Assembly (NCBI RefSeq): GCF_022549675.1
Contig: NZ_JAKZGR010000005.1
Location: 226,570-290,569, forward strand
Direction: 5' to 3'
DNA: 64,000 nucleotides
DNA from: Belliella kenyensis
GTDB taxonomy: Bacteria > Bacteroidota > Bacteroidia > Cytophagales > Cyclobacteriaceae
Shown: piece after piece, positions 46,144 through 55,882 of the stretch
Position numbering within the stretch: position 1 is the first letter of the stretch
Layout: each line of letters opens with the position of its first letter
The notes under the pieces: generated by a model
What the model was told of the DNA's origin: nothing
Databases searched by the model: none
What the model saw: only the letters and a program-made list of their open reading frames with translations
Program-made: the position numbers and the translations under genes

Positions 46144-47888
46144 AACTCATAAAATATATAATAGCAATAATCATAATAATAAGCATAAAATCATGTGCAA
46201 AAGTAAGTACACCTATGGGAGGTGAAAAGGATGAAGATCCTCCATTGCTTACTAACATGAAACCTTCCAATGAGTCTATCAATATTAAGCCTTCAACTAT
46301 AGAGCTTGAGTTCAATGAATACATAAAACTTGATAATGCCAATAAGCAAATCATCGTGACGCCTAGAATCAATAAAGATGAGATGGTAGCAACGGCCATA
46401 AAAAATAAAGTAATCATCAAACTAAACCAAGAACTAGAGGATAGTACAACATACGTATTCAATTTTCAAAAATCCATACAAGACATTACAGAAGGAAATC
46501 CAGCAGAGAACTTGAAGTTGGTATTTTCAACTGGAAATGAAATAGATAGTCTCAAATTCAGTGGGAGAGTATCCTACATATTTCCTCAAAAAGATAAATT
46601 TATAAAAGATGTATTGATAGGTCTCTATGAAAAAAATGATACCACTGATGTACTCACCGCACCACCTTACTATATAGCAGCAGCAGATACAGCAGGACGA
46701 TTTGAGATTACCAATATCAAGGCTGGGCAATACAGAGCTTATGCTTGGCATGACTCAAATAATACATTGAAAGCAGAAGATAAATCAGAAGCTTATGCGT
46801 TTTTAGGAGATACACTAAACATAAGCGATGATATAAACAATGTTCAGTTTTTATTATCAAAAGCAGACCTTAGTGACTTAAAAATAAATAGAGCCTCAAC
46901 AACAGGCGAGAATTATGATGTTGTATTGAGTAAAAATCCCGTATCCATACAAGTAGATCACAAGGATTTTGGAAATGAACTATTTTACAGAAAAAATGAA
47001 AAAACCCTTAGATTCTATCATACATCACTGAGAAATGACAGCATTCAAATAGCTCTAAATCTAAGAGATTCTGTAGGATTTGAAGTAGATACACTCATAT
47101 ATCTCACTTTTGAAGAGAGCGATAGAAGAAAAGAAGCTTTAGAAACCACTACAAATACCGGCACAAATTTTTTAAAACAGATCCAAGCTGAATTTAACTT
47201 TAACAAACCAATCAAAGAAATAAAATATGATTCTCTATTCGTAAAATTTGACTCAGCATCCATAATACCCATAGATCCAAAATGGGTTTATCTCCCAGAT
47301 AGTAGCTTATTCACTAAAATCAAAATTGATATTCCTATTCCAGATACCATCAGTAATAGCACTTTCCAAATCTATGCATCTGACTCCACTTTCTTCGATA
47401 TAGAAGATAAGTTCAACGAAAAAAAAATAGAGGCAAACTATAAGAAATTAAACCCTGAAACACTGGTAACTGAGCTATTGGTAACAATAGATACGGATAT
47501 AAAACCACTAATAGTAGAATTATTAGATAAATCAGGTAAAATATACAAAACAGCCTACCTGACAGACACAAACATACATTCATTCAGGGATTTAGAACCT
47601 GCTACTTATCAACTCAGGATAATAGTAGATCAGAACAACAATAAAAGATGGGATCCTTCAAACATGAAAGTAAATAGGCAAGCTGAGAAAGTATGGTACT
47701 ATACCAACCCAGAAGACCCAAAATCTTATGATATACCTTTGAAAGCAGGATGGACAAATGAAATCACGGTAGTACCTAGATCTATACTTCCAATCATTGC
47801 TGAACCGACTCCTACAGAAATAGACATAAAAACAGATGAACAAATAGAGTCAGAAATATCCGTAGAAGAAGAGGAATCAAGTATGTAG
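46140..47888 (+). CDS. lipoprotein with bacterial Ig-like (Big_5) domain
   Basis: A 582-residue protein; start overlaps the methyltransferase stop (ATGA). The signal has lipobox IKSC followed by AK. An SbsA-type Ig-like domain covers about 35-125 (STPMGGEKDEDPPLL, EFNEYIKLDNANKQIIVTP, YVFNFQKSIQDITEGN). A second beta-rich region resembles a carboxypeptidase-regulatory fold (GQYRAYAWHDSNNTLKAEDKSEAY is interrupted by family-typical turns). The tail is acidic (SEISVEEEESSM). This protein type is common in Bacteroidota; its function is unknown. It is the last gene before the origin candidate. Confidence 0.85.
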   Translation: MKLIKYIIAIIIIISIKSCAKVSTPMGGEKDEDPPLLTNMKPSNESINIKPSTIELEFNEYIKLDNANKQIIVTPRINKDEMVATAIKNKVIIKLNQELEDSTTYVFNFQKSIQDITEGNPAENLKLVFSTGNEIDSLKFSGRVSYIFPQKDKFIKDVLIGLYEKNDTTDVLTAPPYYIAAADTAGRFEITNIKAGQYRAYAWHDSNNTLKAEDKSEAYAFLGDTLNISDDINNVQFLLSKADLSDLKINRASTTGENYDVVLSKNPVSIQVDHKDFGNELFYRKNEKTLRFYHTSLRNDSIQIALNLRDSVGFEVDTLIYLTFEESDRRKEALETTTNTGTNFLKQIQAEFNFNKPIKEIKYDSLFVKFDSASIIPIDPKWVYLPDSSLFTKIKIDIPIPDTISNSTFQIYASDSTFFDIEDKFNEKKIEANYKKLNPETLVTELLVTIDTDIKPLIVELLDKSGKIYKTAYLTDTNIHSFRDLEPATYQLRIIVDQNNNKRWDPSNMKVNRQAEKVWYYTNPEDPKSYDIPLKAGWTNEITVVPRSILPIIAEPTPTEIDIKTDEQIESEISVEEEESSM

Positions 47889-47899
47889 ATAAGTAACCA

Positions 47900-48285
47900 A
47901 ATACATGTGGATAGGTGTAGATAACTTGAGCATATCTATACACTTATCCAACAATTTAAAAACTGCTATCCTGTTTTGAAGCAAATATGAGGATAAGTCA
48001 TCAATCATAAACAGTAATCCACAATTCTAAGCACAGAAAGTTACAGACAATTATCTCATAGAAGTTTATACACAACAAATTGAAAAGTAAAAACAAATAG
48101 ATACATAATCAGTAACTTAAGATCAAATCAACTGTGCATAAAAAGTGGATAAACAGTTAATATTATCAAATAGCACTGTGCGTAAAATATCTCGATCTAT
48201 TTGTCCACAAATCCACACTATAATAACCTTAACTTGATCTTTTAAAAAATTAACCTGTTAATTAAAATAGGAAGTGGATAACTCT
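47900..48285. other. candidate chromosomal replication origin (oriC)
   Basis: A 517-base gene-free region with a dense cluster of DnaA-box-like nonamers (consensus TTATNCACA). Exact matches: TTATACACA at 48066-48074 (+) and TTATGCACA on the minus strand at 48133-48141. One-mismatch copies: 47906-47914 (-), 47916-47924 (-), 48015-48023 (+), 48144-48152 (-), 48177-48185 (-), 48201-48209 (+), 48273-48281 (-). Weaker ones are at 47944 and 48209. AT-rich stretches suited to unwinding lie at 48101-48130 and 48236-48270. Context: two parS sites and mnmG about 4.5 kb to the left. Genes on both sides run rightward, so gene direction does not help. Confidence 0.7.
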
Positions 48286-48405
48286 TCACTTCCTTTTCTT
48301 TTGTCCTCTATTTTTCAAAAGCATTCTATTGAGTTCAAAATCTTTAATTGGATTACTCATACATTTTTGATAATTTGATATCCTAGATCAAAAACCAAAA
48401 TAATC

Positions 48406-50160
48406 ATGCAAATCAACAGACTCTTTGATATCATTCCTTTTCAGATAGCTACTTATGATAGCGAAGTTGCTTTAGCAGAAAAAGTCAATGAAAAATGGAA
48501 AACCTATTCATCAAAAAATTTCAAAGAAATTGTTGATAATTTGAGTTTGGGATTGATAGCAGAAGGGATTTTACCTGGCGATAAAGTTGCTATTATATCT
48601 GAGAATAGACCACAGTGGAATTTTGTTGATCTTGCATTGCAACAGATTGGAGCCATATCAGTACCTATGTATCCTACAATATCTTCGGAAGATTATCGCT
48701 ATATTTTTGATCACGCTTCTGTGAAAATGGCATTTGTAGGAAGTGAAGAGATTTTTGAAAAAGCTAAAGAAGCAGCTGTAGGAACTTCCATAGAACTTCT
48801 TTCTTTTGACCTACTTGAAGGATGTAGATATTGGGAAGAAATATCGAAACAAGGAATATCTGGAAATCTAGCAGATCTGGAAATCTTAAAAGATAATGTG
48901 AAAATCGATGATATGTTCACCATTATCTATACCTCTGGAACCACAGGAAGGCCAAAAGGAGTCATGCTTACTCATCGTAATGTGATTCACAACCTTCTCG
49001 CAGTGGAAGATAGAATGATGGTACCAAGAGGAACTTCTAAGGCATTGAGTTTCTTACCTCTTTGCCATATTTATGAGCGTACAGGTTCTTTTTGCTTTAT
49101 GTACATGGGCGTATCTATCTACTATGCAGAAAGTATGGAGAAGCTTGGAGACAACTTAAAAGAAATTCAGCCGCAAGTTTTCAATACGGTACCTAGATTA
49201 TTGGAAAAAGTATATGATAAGATTGTAGCCAAAGGCTATGAGCTCCAAGGTTTAAAAAAATCGTTGTTCTTTTGGGCTTTGAACCTAGGATTAAAATTTG
49301 AACCTAGTAAATCACAAGGTTTCTGGTATGATCTACAGCTAAGCATAGCCAATAAGTTGATTTTTAGCAAATGGAGGGATGCTTTAGGAGGAAATGTCTT
49401 GCAAATCAATTCAGGAGCATCAGCACTTCAGCCAAGACTAGCCAGGGTATTTTGGAGTGCAAGAATTCCCGTCTGTGAAGGATATGGCTTGACAGAAACT
49501 TCTCCAGTGGTAGCTACTTCTATTTGTACCTTGAATGAAATCAAAATTGGATATGTAGGTAAGCTTGTCAAGGAAGTACAAGTGAAGATCGCTGAAGATG
49601 GAGAAATCCTAGTAAAAGGACCAAATGTCATGCTAGGTTACTATATGCAGCCGGAACTGACACAGGAAGTGATCATAGATGGCTGGTTTCATACAGGAGA
49701 TATTGGCGAATTAAGTGAAGGGAATTACCTGAAGATCACCGATAGGAAAAAGGAGATGTTCAAAACTTCTGGAGGCAAATACATAGCTCCTCAACCTATG
49801 GAAAACAAGTTCAAAGAATCTACACTTATCGAGCAACTCATCATAGTAGGTGAAGGAAAAAACTATCCAGCAGCTTTGATAGTACCAAGTTTTGATGGAT
49901 TACGGGAATACTGTAAGCACAAAGACATACCATACACTTCGGATCATGAAATGGTAGCTAAAACAGAGATAATTGAAAAATTTCAAAGGGAAATTGAAAC
50001 TTTGAACAAGTATTTTGGAAAATGGGAACAGATCAAGCGATTTGAATTACTAGACACACCTTGGGGGGTTGAATCTGGCGAACTTACACCCACCATGAAG
50101 CTAAAACGAAAAGTCATCCACAGCAAATTTGCCAAAGAAATTGAAAGGTTATATATATAA
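48406..50160 (+). CDS. long-chain acyl-CoA synthetase (AMP-binding)
   Basis: Activates fatty acids to acyl-CoA with ATP; 584 residues of the ANL superfamily. The P-loop reads TIIYTSGTTGRPKGVM. The adenylate motif is GYGLTETSP, and the hinge/C-domain reads GWFHTGDIGELSEG and ITDRKKEMFKTSGGKYIAP. The form with a GNYLKITDRKKE hinge is typical of bacterial AMP-dependent FadD-like ligases. It lies upstream of a MarR regulator and beta-oxidation genes, so it probably feeds that pathway. Confidence 0.93.
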   Translation: MQINRLFDIIPFQIATYDSEVALAEKVNEKWKTYSSKNFKEIVDNLSLGLIAEGILPGDKVAIISENRPQWNFVDLALQQIGAISVPMYPTISSEDYRYIFDHASVKMAFVGSEEIFEKAKEAAVGTSIELLSFDLLEGCRYWEEISKQGISGNLADLEILKDNVKIDDMFTIIYTSGTTGRPKGVMLTHRNVIHNLLAVEDRMMVPRGTSKALSFLPLCHIYERTGSFCFMYMGVSIYYAESMEKLGDNLKEIQPQVFNTVPRLLEKVYDKIVAKGYELQGLKKSLFFWALNLGLKFEPSKSQGFWYDLQLSIANKLIFSKWRDALGGNVLQINSGASALQPRLARVFWSARIPVCEGYGLTETSPVVATSICTLNEIKIGYVGKLVKEVQVKIAEDGEILVKGPNVMLGYYMQPELTQEVIIDGWFHTGDIGELSEGNYLKITDRKKEMFKTSGGKYIAPQPMENKFKESTLIEQLIIVGEGKNYPAALIVPSFDGLREYCKHKDIPYTSDHEMVAKTEIIEKFQREIETLNKYFGKWEQIKRFELLDTPWGVESGELTPTMKLKRKVIHSKFAKEIERLYI

Positions 50161-50354
50161 TGCATTGAGAAAATATGAAAGGATGGGTCTGATGATCCAT
50201 CTATCCATTAAGAAATAATTCCGTCGTTATCTTAATAGCTTTCATGGGAATGAAAGATCGAATTGTTTCAAATAACTTAGGCCTTACATGTTCAGCATTA
50301 GCAAGCAAGAAAGCATGTTTCCCAGCACGCAAATTTCAACCTTATTTCACCACA

Positions 50355-50470
50355 CCCTTCATCCTTTCATCCCTTCATCCTTCATACCTTCATTCTTCAT
50401 CCTTCATCCTTCATCCTTCATCCCTTCAACCTTCATCCTTCATCCTTCATACCTTCATCCTTCATCCTTT
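50355..50470. repeat. heptamer tandem array (CCTTCAT)n
   Basis: About 16 units of 7-8 bases, mostly CCTTCAT with variants CCTTTCAT, CCCTTCAT, ACCTTCAT and TTCTTCAT. Two ORF-like frames across it are products of the repeat and are not genes. It sits in the 397-base gap between the acyl-CoA ligase and the MarR gene. The rest of that gap holds only the direct repeats at 50476-50516. Confidence 0.9.
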
Positions 50471-50475
50471 TACGC

Positions 50476-50516
50476 TGCATGCATAACTTTTTTCAAAAAT
50501 AGTATGTATGCATAAC
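50476..50516 (+). promoter_or_regulatory. paired TGyATGCATAAC direct repeats, possible MarR operator
   Basis: TGCATGCATAAC (50476-50487) and TGTATGCATAAC (50505-50516) differ at one base and are 29 bases apart, start to start. Each contains the palindrome ATGCAT. They lie 42-82 bases before the MarR start codon, a natural place for autoregulation. The repeats are seen; binding is inferred. Confidence 0.4.
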
Positions 50517-50557
50517 AAATTTTTGTAAATTAGGCATGAAAAATAAAGTGATTGCCT

Positions 50558-51034
50558 ATGAAACGTGAAGAAACGGTAGATTTTCATATCAAAAGTTCTT
50601 GGCATGCCATATCTAGAATGTACAACCAAAAAGCAGCTCAGGAAGATTTTACAGCTGCTATTGGCTATGTATTGATCAATATCAACTCCAAAGAAGGCAC
50701 ACCAGCAACGAAGATAGCACCAATGATGGGCTTAGAAGCTCGAAGCCTCACCCGCATGCTCAAGACCATGGAAGAAAAAAATCTCATCTACAGGAAGCCA
50801 GATGCTGTGGACAAAAGGTCTGTCAGAATATATTTGACCGAAGAAGGTAAACGTAAAAAGGAAATTTCCGTTGGCACTATAAAAGCATTCAACCAGCAAG
50901 TAAGAGAGCAAGTCAGCGATGAAGAATTGCAGACATTTTTTAAAGTCTTTGAAAAGTTAAATCTAATAATAGAGTATAATCAATCTGAGTCAATCAACCC
51001 CAAACCACAACAAGAAAATATTTACGAACTATAA
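50558..51034 (+). CDS. MarR-family transcriptional regulator
   Basis: A 158-residue winged-helix regulator. The ATG at 50558 (MKREETVDF) is preferred to the upstream TTG. Recognition helix TKIAPMMGLEARSLTRMLKT (about 53-72), then the wing LIYRKPDAVDKRSVRIYLTEEGK with the conserved DKRS motif. It lies directly upstream of the FadN-like gene and downstream of the acyl-CoA ligase, so it is a likely regulator of fatty-acid degradation, perhaps sensing acyl-CoA. Confidence 0.92.
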   Translation: MKREETVDFHIKSSWHAISRMYNQKAAQEDFTAAIGYVLININSKEGTPATKIAPMMGLEARSLTRMLKTMEEKNLIYRKPDAVDKRSVRIYLTEEGKRKKEISVGTIKAFNQQVREQVSDEELQTFFKVFEKLNLIIEYNQSESINPKPQQENIYEL

Positions 51035-51162
51035 TCATCAAAATAATTGAAAACAAAGCTAATGAATTACCAATATCGGTGAATCAACAATTATTCTCAT
51101 GCTTAAGTTAGTATTCTATTGATTTGTGGAAATATAAAACCATTAAAATAATCAAACATAAA

Positions 51163-53571
51163 ATGATGAAAAGAAGCATTCAGAAAGTAGCGATTTTGGG
51201 TTCAGGTGTGATGGGATCTAGGATAGCATGCCATTTTGCAAATATTGGCGTGAAAGTCCTTCTCCTAGACATCGTCCCCAAAGAACTCTCAGAAGAGGAA
51301 GCCAAAAAAGGACTTTCCATCGAAAGTAAGGAAGTAAGAAATAGAATTGTAAACAATGCACTGCAGCAAACGCTAAAAACGAAGCCAGCATCATTGTATG
51401 ATTCCAAAAATGTGGATTTGATCACTACGGGAAATTTTGATGATGATCTTGCCAAGATCAAAGATTACGATTGGATCATGGAAGTAGTCGTAGAGCGACT
51501 TGATATCAAGCAGTCTCTTTTCGAAAAGGTAGAGAAACACCGCAAGCCTGGTACGCTCATCACTTCAAATACTTCAGGTATCCCCATGCAAATGATGTGT
51601 GAAGGCAGATCTGAGGATTTTCAGAAGCATTTCGCAGGGACACACTTTTTTAACCCACCAAGATACCTTAGACTTCTTGAAATTATCCCTGGACCGAAGA
51701 CTGATCCTGCATTGATCGACTTTTTGATGGATTATGGAGATAGATTCTTAGGCAAAGAGACTGTATTGTGTAAAGATACTCCAGCATTCATAGCCAACAG
51801 AATCGGTGTATATGCTATCATATCAGGGATGCACACGATAGAGAAAATGGGCTTAGGTGTATCTGAAGTAGATAAATTGACCGGGACAGTGATAGGTAGA
51901 GCCAAGTCTGCAACTTTTCGTACCATGGATGTAGTGGGGCTCGATACCACAGTGAATGTGGCCAATAATCTCTACAAAGCTTTAGATCATGATGAATCAA
52001 AGGATAAATTCCAACTTCCCAACATTGTCAAAGTTCTCTATGAAAACAAATGGTGGGGTGACAAAACAGGTCAAGGTTACTTTAAAATGATTCGTCACAA
52101 AGACGGAAGCAAAGAGCTCAAGGAACTAGATCTAAAAACCTTTGAGTACAAGGATGCCGAAAAACCCAAGTTCAAGGCACTTGAAGCCTCAAAGGAAATA
52201 GAAGACCTCAAGAAGAGAATCAAATTTCTCGTCAACTTTGATGATAAAGCAGGTGAATTCTACAGGGCTTCATTCTATGATTTATTCAAATACTGTTCAC
52301 ACAGAATTCCAGAGATTTCTGATGAGACTTATCGCATAGACCAAGCTGTATGTGCAGGATTTGGTTGGGAGCTTGGGCCATTTGAGACTTGGGATGTCCT
52401 CGGTGTAAAAGATACAGTAGAGAAAATGGAAGCAGCTGGTGAAAAAGCAGCTCCATGGGTACATGAAATGCTAGAAGCTGGTCACAGTACTTTCTATAAG
52501 GTAGAAGGAGGTCAGAAAAAATACTATGATATCAGTACCAAATCCTACAAAGCCATACCAGGAATTGAGGATTTCATCATCCTTGATACCCTCAAGTCAG
52601 CAGATAAGAAAATCTGGGGCAATGCAGGTTCTTCAATTTATGACTTGGGTGATGATGTCATCGGATTAGAATTCCACACCAAAATGAATTCCCTCGGCCA
52701 AGAAGTAATAGAAGGCATCAATACCGCAATTTCTATGGCAGAGAAATCTTACAAAGGTCTGGTAATAGGCAATGAAGGTCCCAATTTCTCCGCAGGAGCA
52801 AATCTTGCCATGCTATTCATGTATGCTGGAGATCAGGAATATGATGAGATCAATTTGATGATAGCAGGTTTCCAAAACACCATGATGAGGGCACGCTATT
52901 CCTCTGTACCAGTAGTAGTAGCTCCACACAACATGGCTTTGGGAGGTGGATGTGAGCTCTCTCTTCATGCAGATGTGGTTCAGGCGCACGCAGAATTGTA
53001 CATGGGACTGGTAGAATTTGGCGTGGGATTGATTCCAGCAGGTGGGGGTACTAAGGAGATGACCTTAAGGTTCTCGAATGATATCAAAGATGGAGATGTG
53101 GAGTTGAATAGGCTACAAGAATACTTCATGAATATAGCCACTGCCAAAGTCTCTACCTCAGCAGAAGAAGCGAGAGGACTGGGTTACTTACAGGCTAAGG
53201 ATGGCATCACACTGAATAGAAAGCGCCAACTCGCTGAAGCCAAAGCAAAGGTGCTTCTACTGGCAGAAGCTGGATACTCTCAAGCAGCTCAGCGCACAGA
53301 TATCAAAGTACTAGGAAAAACATCACTCGCACTCTTCGAAGCTGGTATCACAGGCATGCAGTATGGAAGCTATATCTCAGATCATGATGCCAAGATTGCT
53401 AGAAAGCTTGCCTGGGTAATGTCTGGAGGAGACCTTTCCTCACCGACCCTAGTCAGTGAACAATATCTTCTCGACCTAGAGCGCGAAGCATTCCTAAGTC
53501 TCACCGGTGAGAAAAAAACCCTAGAAAGAATCCACAGTATCCTGTTCAAAGGCAAGCCGTTGAGGAATTAG
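51163..53571 (+). CDS. fadN: 3-hydroxyacyl-CoA dehydrogenase / enoyl-CoA hydratase, FadN type
   Basis: A bifunctional beta-oxidation enzyme of about 802 residues. The ATG at 51163 is used; the earlier TTG frame adds 13 residues. The N-terminal HAD domain begins with the NAD fold VAILGSGVMGSRIA and contains GTHFFNPPRYLRLLEII. The second HAD C-domain is at about 380-480. The C-terminal crotonase part has ALGGGCELSLHADVV and FGVGLIPAGGGTKEM, including the catalytic Glu. HAD before hydratase is the FadN order, reverse of E. coli FadB. FadA- and FadE-like genes follow, as in the fadNAE operon of Bacillus. Confidence 0.93.
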   Translation: MMKRSIQKVAILGSGVMGSRIACHFANIGVKVLLLDIVPKELSEEEAKKGLSIESKEVRNRIVNNALQQTLKTKPASLYDSKNVDLITTGNFDDDLAKIKDYDWIMEVVVERLDIKQSLFEKVEKHRKPGTLITSNTSGIPMQMMCEGRSEDFQKHFAGTHFFNPPRYLRLLEIIPGPKTDPALIDFLMDYGDRFLGKETVLCKDTPAFIANRIGVYAIISGMHTIEKMGLGVSEVDKLTGTVIGRAKSATFRTMDVVGLDTTVNVANNLYKALDHDESKDKFQLPNIVKVLYENKWWGDKTGQGYFKMIRHKDGSKELKELDLKTFEYKDAEKPKFKALEASKEIEDLKKRIKFLVNFDDKAGEFYRASFYDLFKYCSHRIPEISDETYRIDQAVCAGFGWELGPFETWDVLGVKDTVEKMEAAGEKAAPWVHEMLEAGHSTFYKVEGGQKKYYDISTKSYKAIPGIEDFIILDTLKSADKKIWGNAGSSIYDLGDDVIGLEFHTKMNSLGQEVIEGINTAISMAEKSYKGLVIGNEGPNFSAGANLAMLFMYAGDQEYDEINLMIAGFQNTMMRARYSSVPVVVAPHNMALGGGCELSLHADVVQAHAELYMGLVEFGVGLIPAGGGTKEMTLRFSNDIKDGDVELNRLQEYFMNIATAKVSTSAEEARGLGYLQAKDGITLNRKRQLAEAKAKVLLLAEAGYSQAAQRTDIKVLGKTSLALFEAGITGMQYGSYISDHDAKIARKLAWVMSGGDLSSPTLVSEQYLLDLEREAFLSLTGEKKTLERIHSILFKGKPLRN

Positions 53572-53584
53572 GGGGAGAAGCGAG

Positions 53585-53740
53585 AGACGAGATGCGAGAA
53601 TTTAGAGTTGAGAGACGAGAATCGAGAGGTTAGAATCGAGAATCGAGAGGTTAGTTAGAGACGAGAGATTAGAAACAAGAAACAAGAAACAAGAAACAAG
53701 AAACAAGAAACAAGAAACAAGAAACAAGAAACAAGAAACA
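53585..53740 (+). repeat. purine-rich heptamer arrays left of four-helix gene 1
   Basis: A degenerate block of GAGAATC/GAGAGGT/GAGACGA units (about 53585-53670) is followed by ten perfect copies of AGAAACA (53671-53740). It ends 46 bases before the first four-helix-bundle ORF. Confidence 0.9.
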
Positions 53741-53785
53741 AGGTTGAAAAATTAACTAAAGTGTTTAAATAAACTGAAAAAAGAG

Positions 53786-54157
53786 ATGAGAAAGAAGCAT
53801 AATTTTAAAAATCTTAAAGTATGGGAGAAATCTGTTGATTTAGCAGTTAAAGTATATGAATTGACAGCAGAATTTCCATCAGAAGAGAAATATGGAATTA
53901 CTTCTCAGATGAGAAGATCAAGTGTTTCAATTCCATCCAACATAGCAGAAGGTAGCGCTAAAAATTCTTCAAAATCCTTTTTAAATTCATTAGATATAAG
54001 TCTTGGAGAAAGCTTTGAGCTAGAAACACAAGCAATAATAGCTCGTCGAGTTGGTATCATGAACGATTCAGCTTTTCAATTGCTTGAAAACGAAATATCT
54101 GAAGTCCAAAGAATGATCAACGGTTTTATACAAACGATAGACTCTAATCCTTACTAG
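53786..54157 (+). CDS. four-helix-bundle protein (S23/IVP type), copy 1
   Basis: A 123-residue protein of the S23 / intervening-sequence-protein family (TIGR02436-like), also related to Avd of diversity-generating retroelements. Signature: KVWEKSVDLAVKVYELTAEFPSEEKYGITSQMRRSSVSI is split by helices, followed by PSNIAEGSA and LGESFELETQ. The family is known from 23S rRNA insertions but also occurs free. It separates fadN from fadA and is bordered by heptamer arrays on both sides. Confidence 0.9.
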   Translation: MRKKHNFKNLKVWEKSVDLAVKVYELTAEFPSEEKYGITSQMRRSSVSIPSNIAEGSAKNSSKSFLNSLDISLGESFELETQAIIARRVGIMNDSAFQLLENEISEVQRMINGFIQTIDSNPY

Positions 54158-54175
54158 TAACCTGTCGCAACCTTA

Positions 54176-54210
54176 TCTTGATTCTTGAATCTTATTTCTT
54201 GATTCTAATT
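54176..54210 (-). repeat. heptamer array right of four-helix gene 1
   Basis: Five units: TCTTGAT, TCTTGAA, TCTTATT, TCTTGAT, TCTAATT. On the minus strand these read as purine-rich units (ATCAAGA), so they face the left-hand array in inverted orientation. Confidence 0.8.
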
Positions 54211-54241
54211 AAACAATAACATTCAAAAAAATACCTATAAA

Positions 54242-55414
54242 ATGGAAGCATACATCATAAATGGATATAGATCGGCTGTAGGAAAGGCCAAAAAGGGTGG
54301 TTTTAGATTTTATCGCCCGGATGATTTGGCAGCAGATGTGATCAAACAATTGGTAGCCAATACTCCTGGACTAGAGTCCAAGATGGTCGATGACCTGATC
54401 GTCGGTAACGCCATTCCCGAAGGGGAGCAAGGCATGCAAATGGGAAGAATGATCTCCCTTTTGGCATTGGGTGTAGAGAACCCTGGATTTATCATCAATA
54501 GATACTGTGGATCAGGACTGGAAGCTATTGCTTTGGCTGTGGGGAAAATTAAAGCTGGTATGGCTGACTGTATCATTGCTGGGGGTACTGAATCCATGTC
54601 ACTTCTACCAATGATGGGATACAAGACTGCCTTGAACTGGAAAATTGCCTCACAGACTCCAGATTATTATCTCAGTATGGGTTTGACCGCAGAGGAGCTT
54701 GCCAAAGACTATGATATCACCAGAGAGCAGTCAGATGAGTTCTCAGTAAGGTCACACGATAGGGCACTTGCCGCTATCGCAGAAGGCAGGTTCAAAGATG
54801 AAATTGTGCCCGTGGAAGTGGAAGAGACGTATTTGGACAATGGCAAAAGAAAAACAAGAAAATACACAGTAGATACAGACGAAGGCCCACGTAAGGGAAC
54901 CTCGATGGAAGCTTTGTCCAATTTGAGACCAGCTTTCAAGCAAGGTGGGATTGTGACAGCTGGTAACTCCTCACAGACATCTGATGGAGCAGCATTCGTA
55001 GTAGTGATGTCCGAGCGAATGGTCAAGGAGCTCAACTTAGAGCCAATAGCTAGGATGATGTCCTATGCTGTAGCAGGCGTAGAGCCTCGTATCATGGGCA
55101 TCGGACCAAAAGAAGCCGTGCCTAAGGCACTTAAACAGGCTGGCTTGACTTTGGACAAGATCGACTTGATAGAGCTCAATGAGGCATTTGCAGCTCAAGG
55201 CCTCGCAGTGATGAAGTCCTTGGATATGAATCCTGACATCGTTAATGTGAATGGGGGAGCCATTGCCCTCGGTCACCCACTAGGCTGTACTGGAGCCAAG
55301 CTTTCGGTTACCCTCTTCAACGAGCTAAGACGTCAAAACAAAAAGTACGGCATGGTCACAGCCTGTGTCGGTGGTGGCCAAGGAGTAGCGGGAGTGTTTG
55401 AATTGCTGAAATGA
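54242..55414 (+). CDS. fadA: acetyl-CoA acyltransferase (3-ketoacyl-CoA thiolase)
   Basis: Last step of beta-oxidation, releasing acetyl-CoA; 390 residues. The nucleophile Cys is in [11 protein letters not shown] (about 87-92). The C-terminal motifs are [22 protein letters not shown] and [10 protein letters not shown] with the second catalytic Cys and His. It is preceded and followed by four-helix-bundle insertions. Its TGA stop (55412-55414) overlaps the start of a heptamer array. Confidence 0.95.
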   Translation: MEAYIINGYRSAVGKAKKGGFRFYRPDDLAADVIKQLVANTPGLESKMVDDLIVGNAIPEGEQGMQMGRMISLLALGVENPGFIINRYCGSGLEAIALAVGKIKAGMADCIIAGGTESMSLLPMMGYKTALNWKIASQTPDYYLSMGLTAEELAKDYDITREQSDEFSVRSHDRALAAIAEGRFKDEIVPVEVEETYLDNGKRKTRKYTVDTDEGPRKGTSMEALSNLRPAFKQGGIVTAGNSSQTSDGAAFVVVMSERMVKELNLEPIARMMSYAVAGVEPRIMGIGPKEAVPKALKQAGLTLDKIDLIELNEAFAAQGLAVMKSLDMNPDIVNVNGGAIALGHPLGCTGAKLSVTLFNELRRQNKKYGMVTACVGGGQGVAGVFELLK

Positions 55415-55440
55415 GATATGAGATTGGAGATATGAGAAGT
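55413..55440 (+). repeat. heptamer array left of four-helix gene 2
   Basis: Four 7-base units: GAGATAT, GAGATTG, GAGATAT, GAGAAGT. The array starts inside the fadA stop codon. Confidence 0.85.
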
Positions 55441-55528
55441 GACGCCGTTTTGGTCTTTATAAGATTTAATAATAATGTTCAATTATGGATTAGGGATAAT
55501 TAATTTTCAAACTTTAACCTATAGAATT

Positions 55529-55882
55529 ATGAATAATCATAAAGAATTGGAAATCTGGAAGAGATCCATCAAACTAGCTATAAGTGTATATAAAGCAACC
55601 AAACTTTTTCCTTCAGAGGAAAAGTTTGGTTTGACTTCTCAAATTAGAAGATGTTCGGTTTCAGTACCTTCAAATATTGCTGAGGGAGCAGGAAGGAGAG
55701 GAAATAAGGAGTTTCTTCAATTTCTTGGAATTGCATACGGATCTTTATGTGAATTAGAAACTCAATTAATTATCTCAATGGAATTAGAGTTTTTGAGTCT
55801 AAGTGATTTTGAAAAATTCAATGTAGAAATTAATGAAATACAAAAAATGACCTATTCTCTTATAAATAAAATTTCAAACTAG
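55529..55882 (+). CDS. four-helix-bundle protein (S23/IVP type), copy 2
   Basis: A 117-residue paralogue of the gene at 53786. The ATG at 55529 (MNNHKELEIW) matches the start of copy 1; the longer frame adds 18 residues. Shared motifs: LFPSEEKFGLTSQIRR, PSNIAEGAGR, GSLCELETQ. The N-terminal KELEIWKRSIKLA aligns with KNLKVWEKSVDLA of copy 1. It lies between fadA and fadE and is again bordered by inverted heptamer arrays. Confidence 0.9.
   Translation: MNNHKELEIWKRSIKLAISVYKATKLFPSEEKFGLTSQIRRCSVSVPSNIAEGAGRRGNKEFLQFLGIAYGSLCELETQLIISMELEFLSLSDFEKFNVEINEIQKMTYSLINKISN

Noticed and set aside
50355..50470. CRISPR array
   Set aside because: Units are 7-8 bases and contiguous with no spacers; no cas gene is present.
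50244..50515. Two overlapping frames rich in H, P, S and F
   Set aside because: They are translations of the CCTTCAT tandem array in two frames, not genes.
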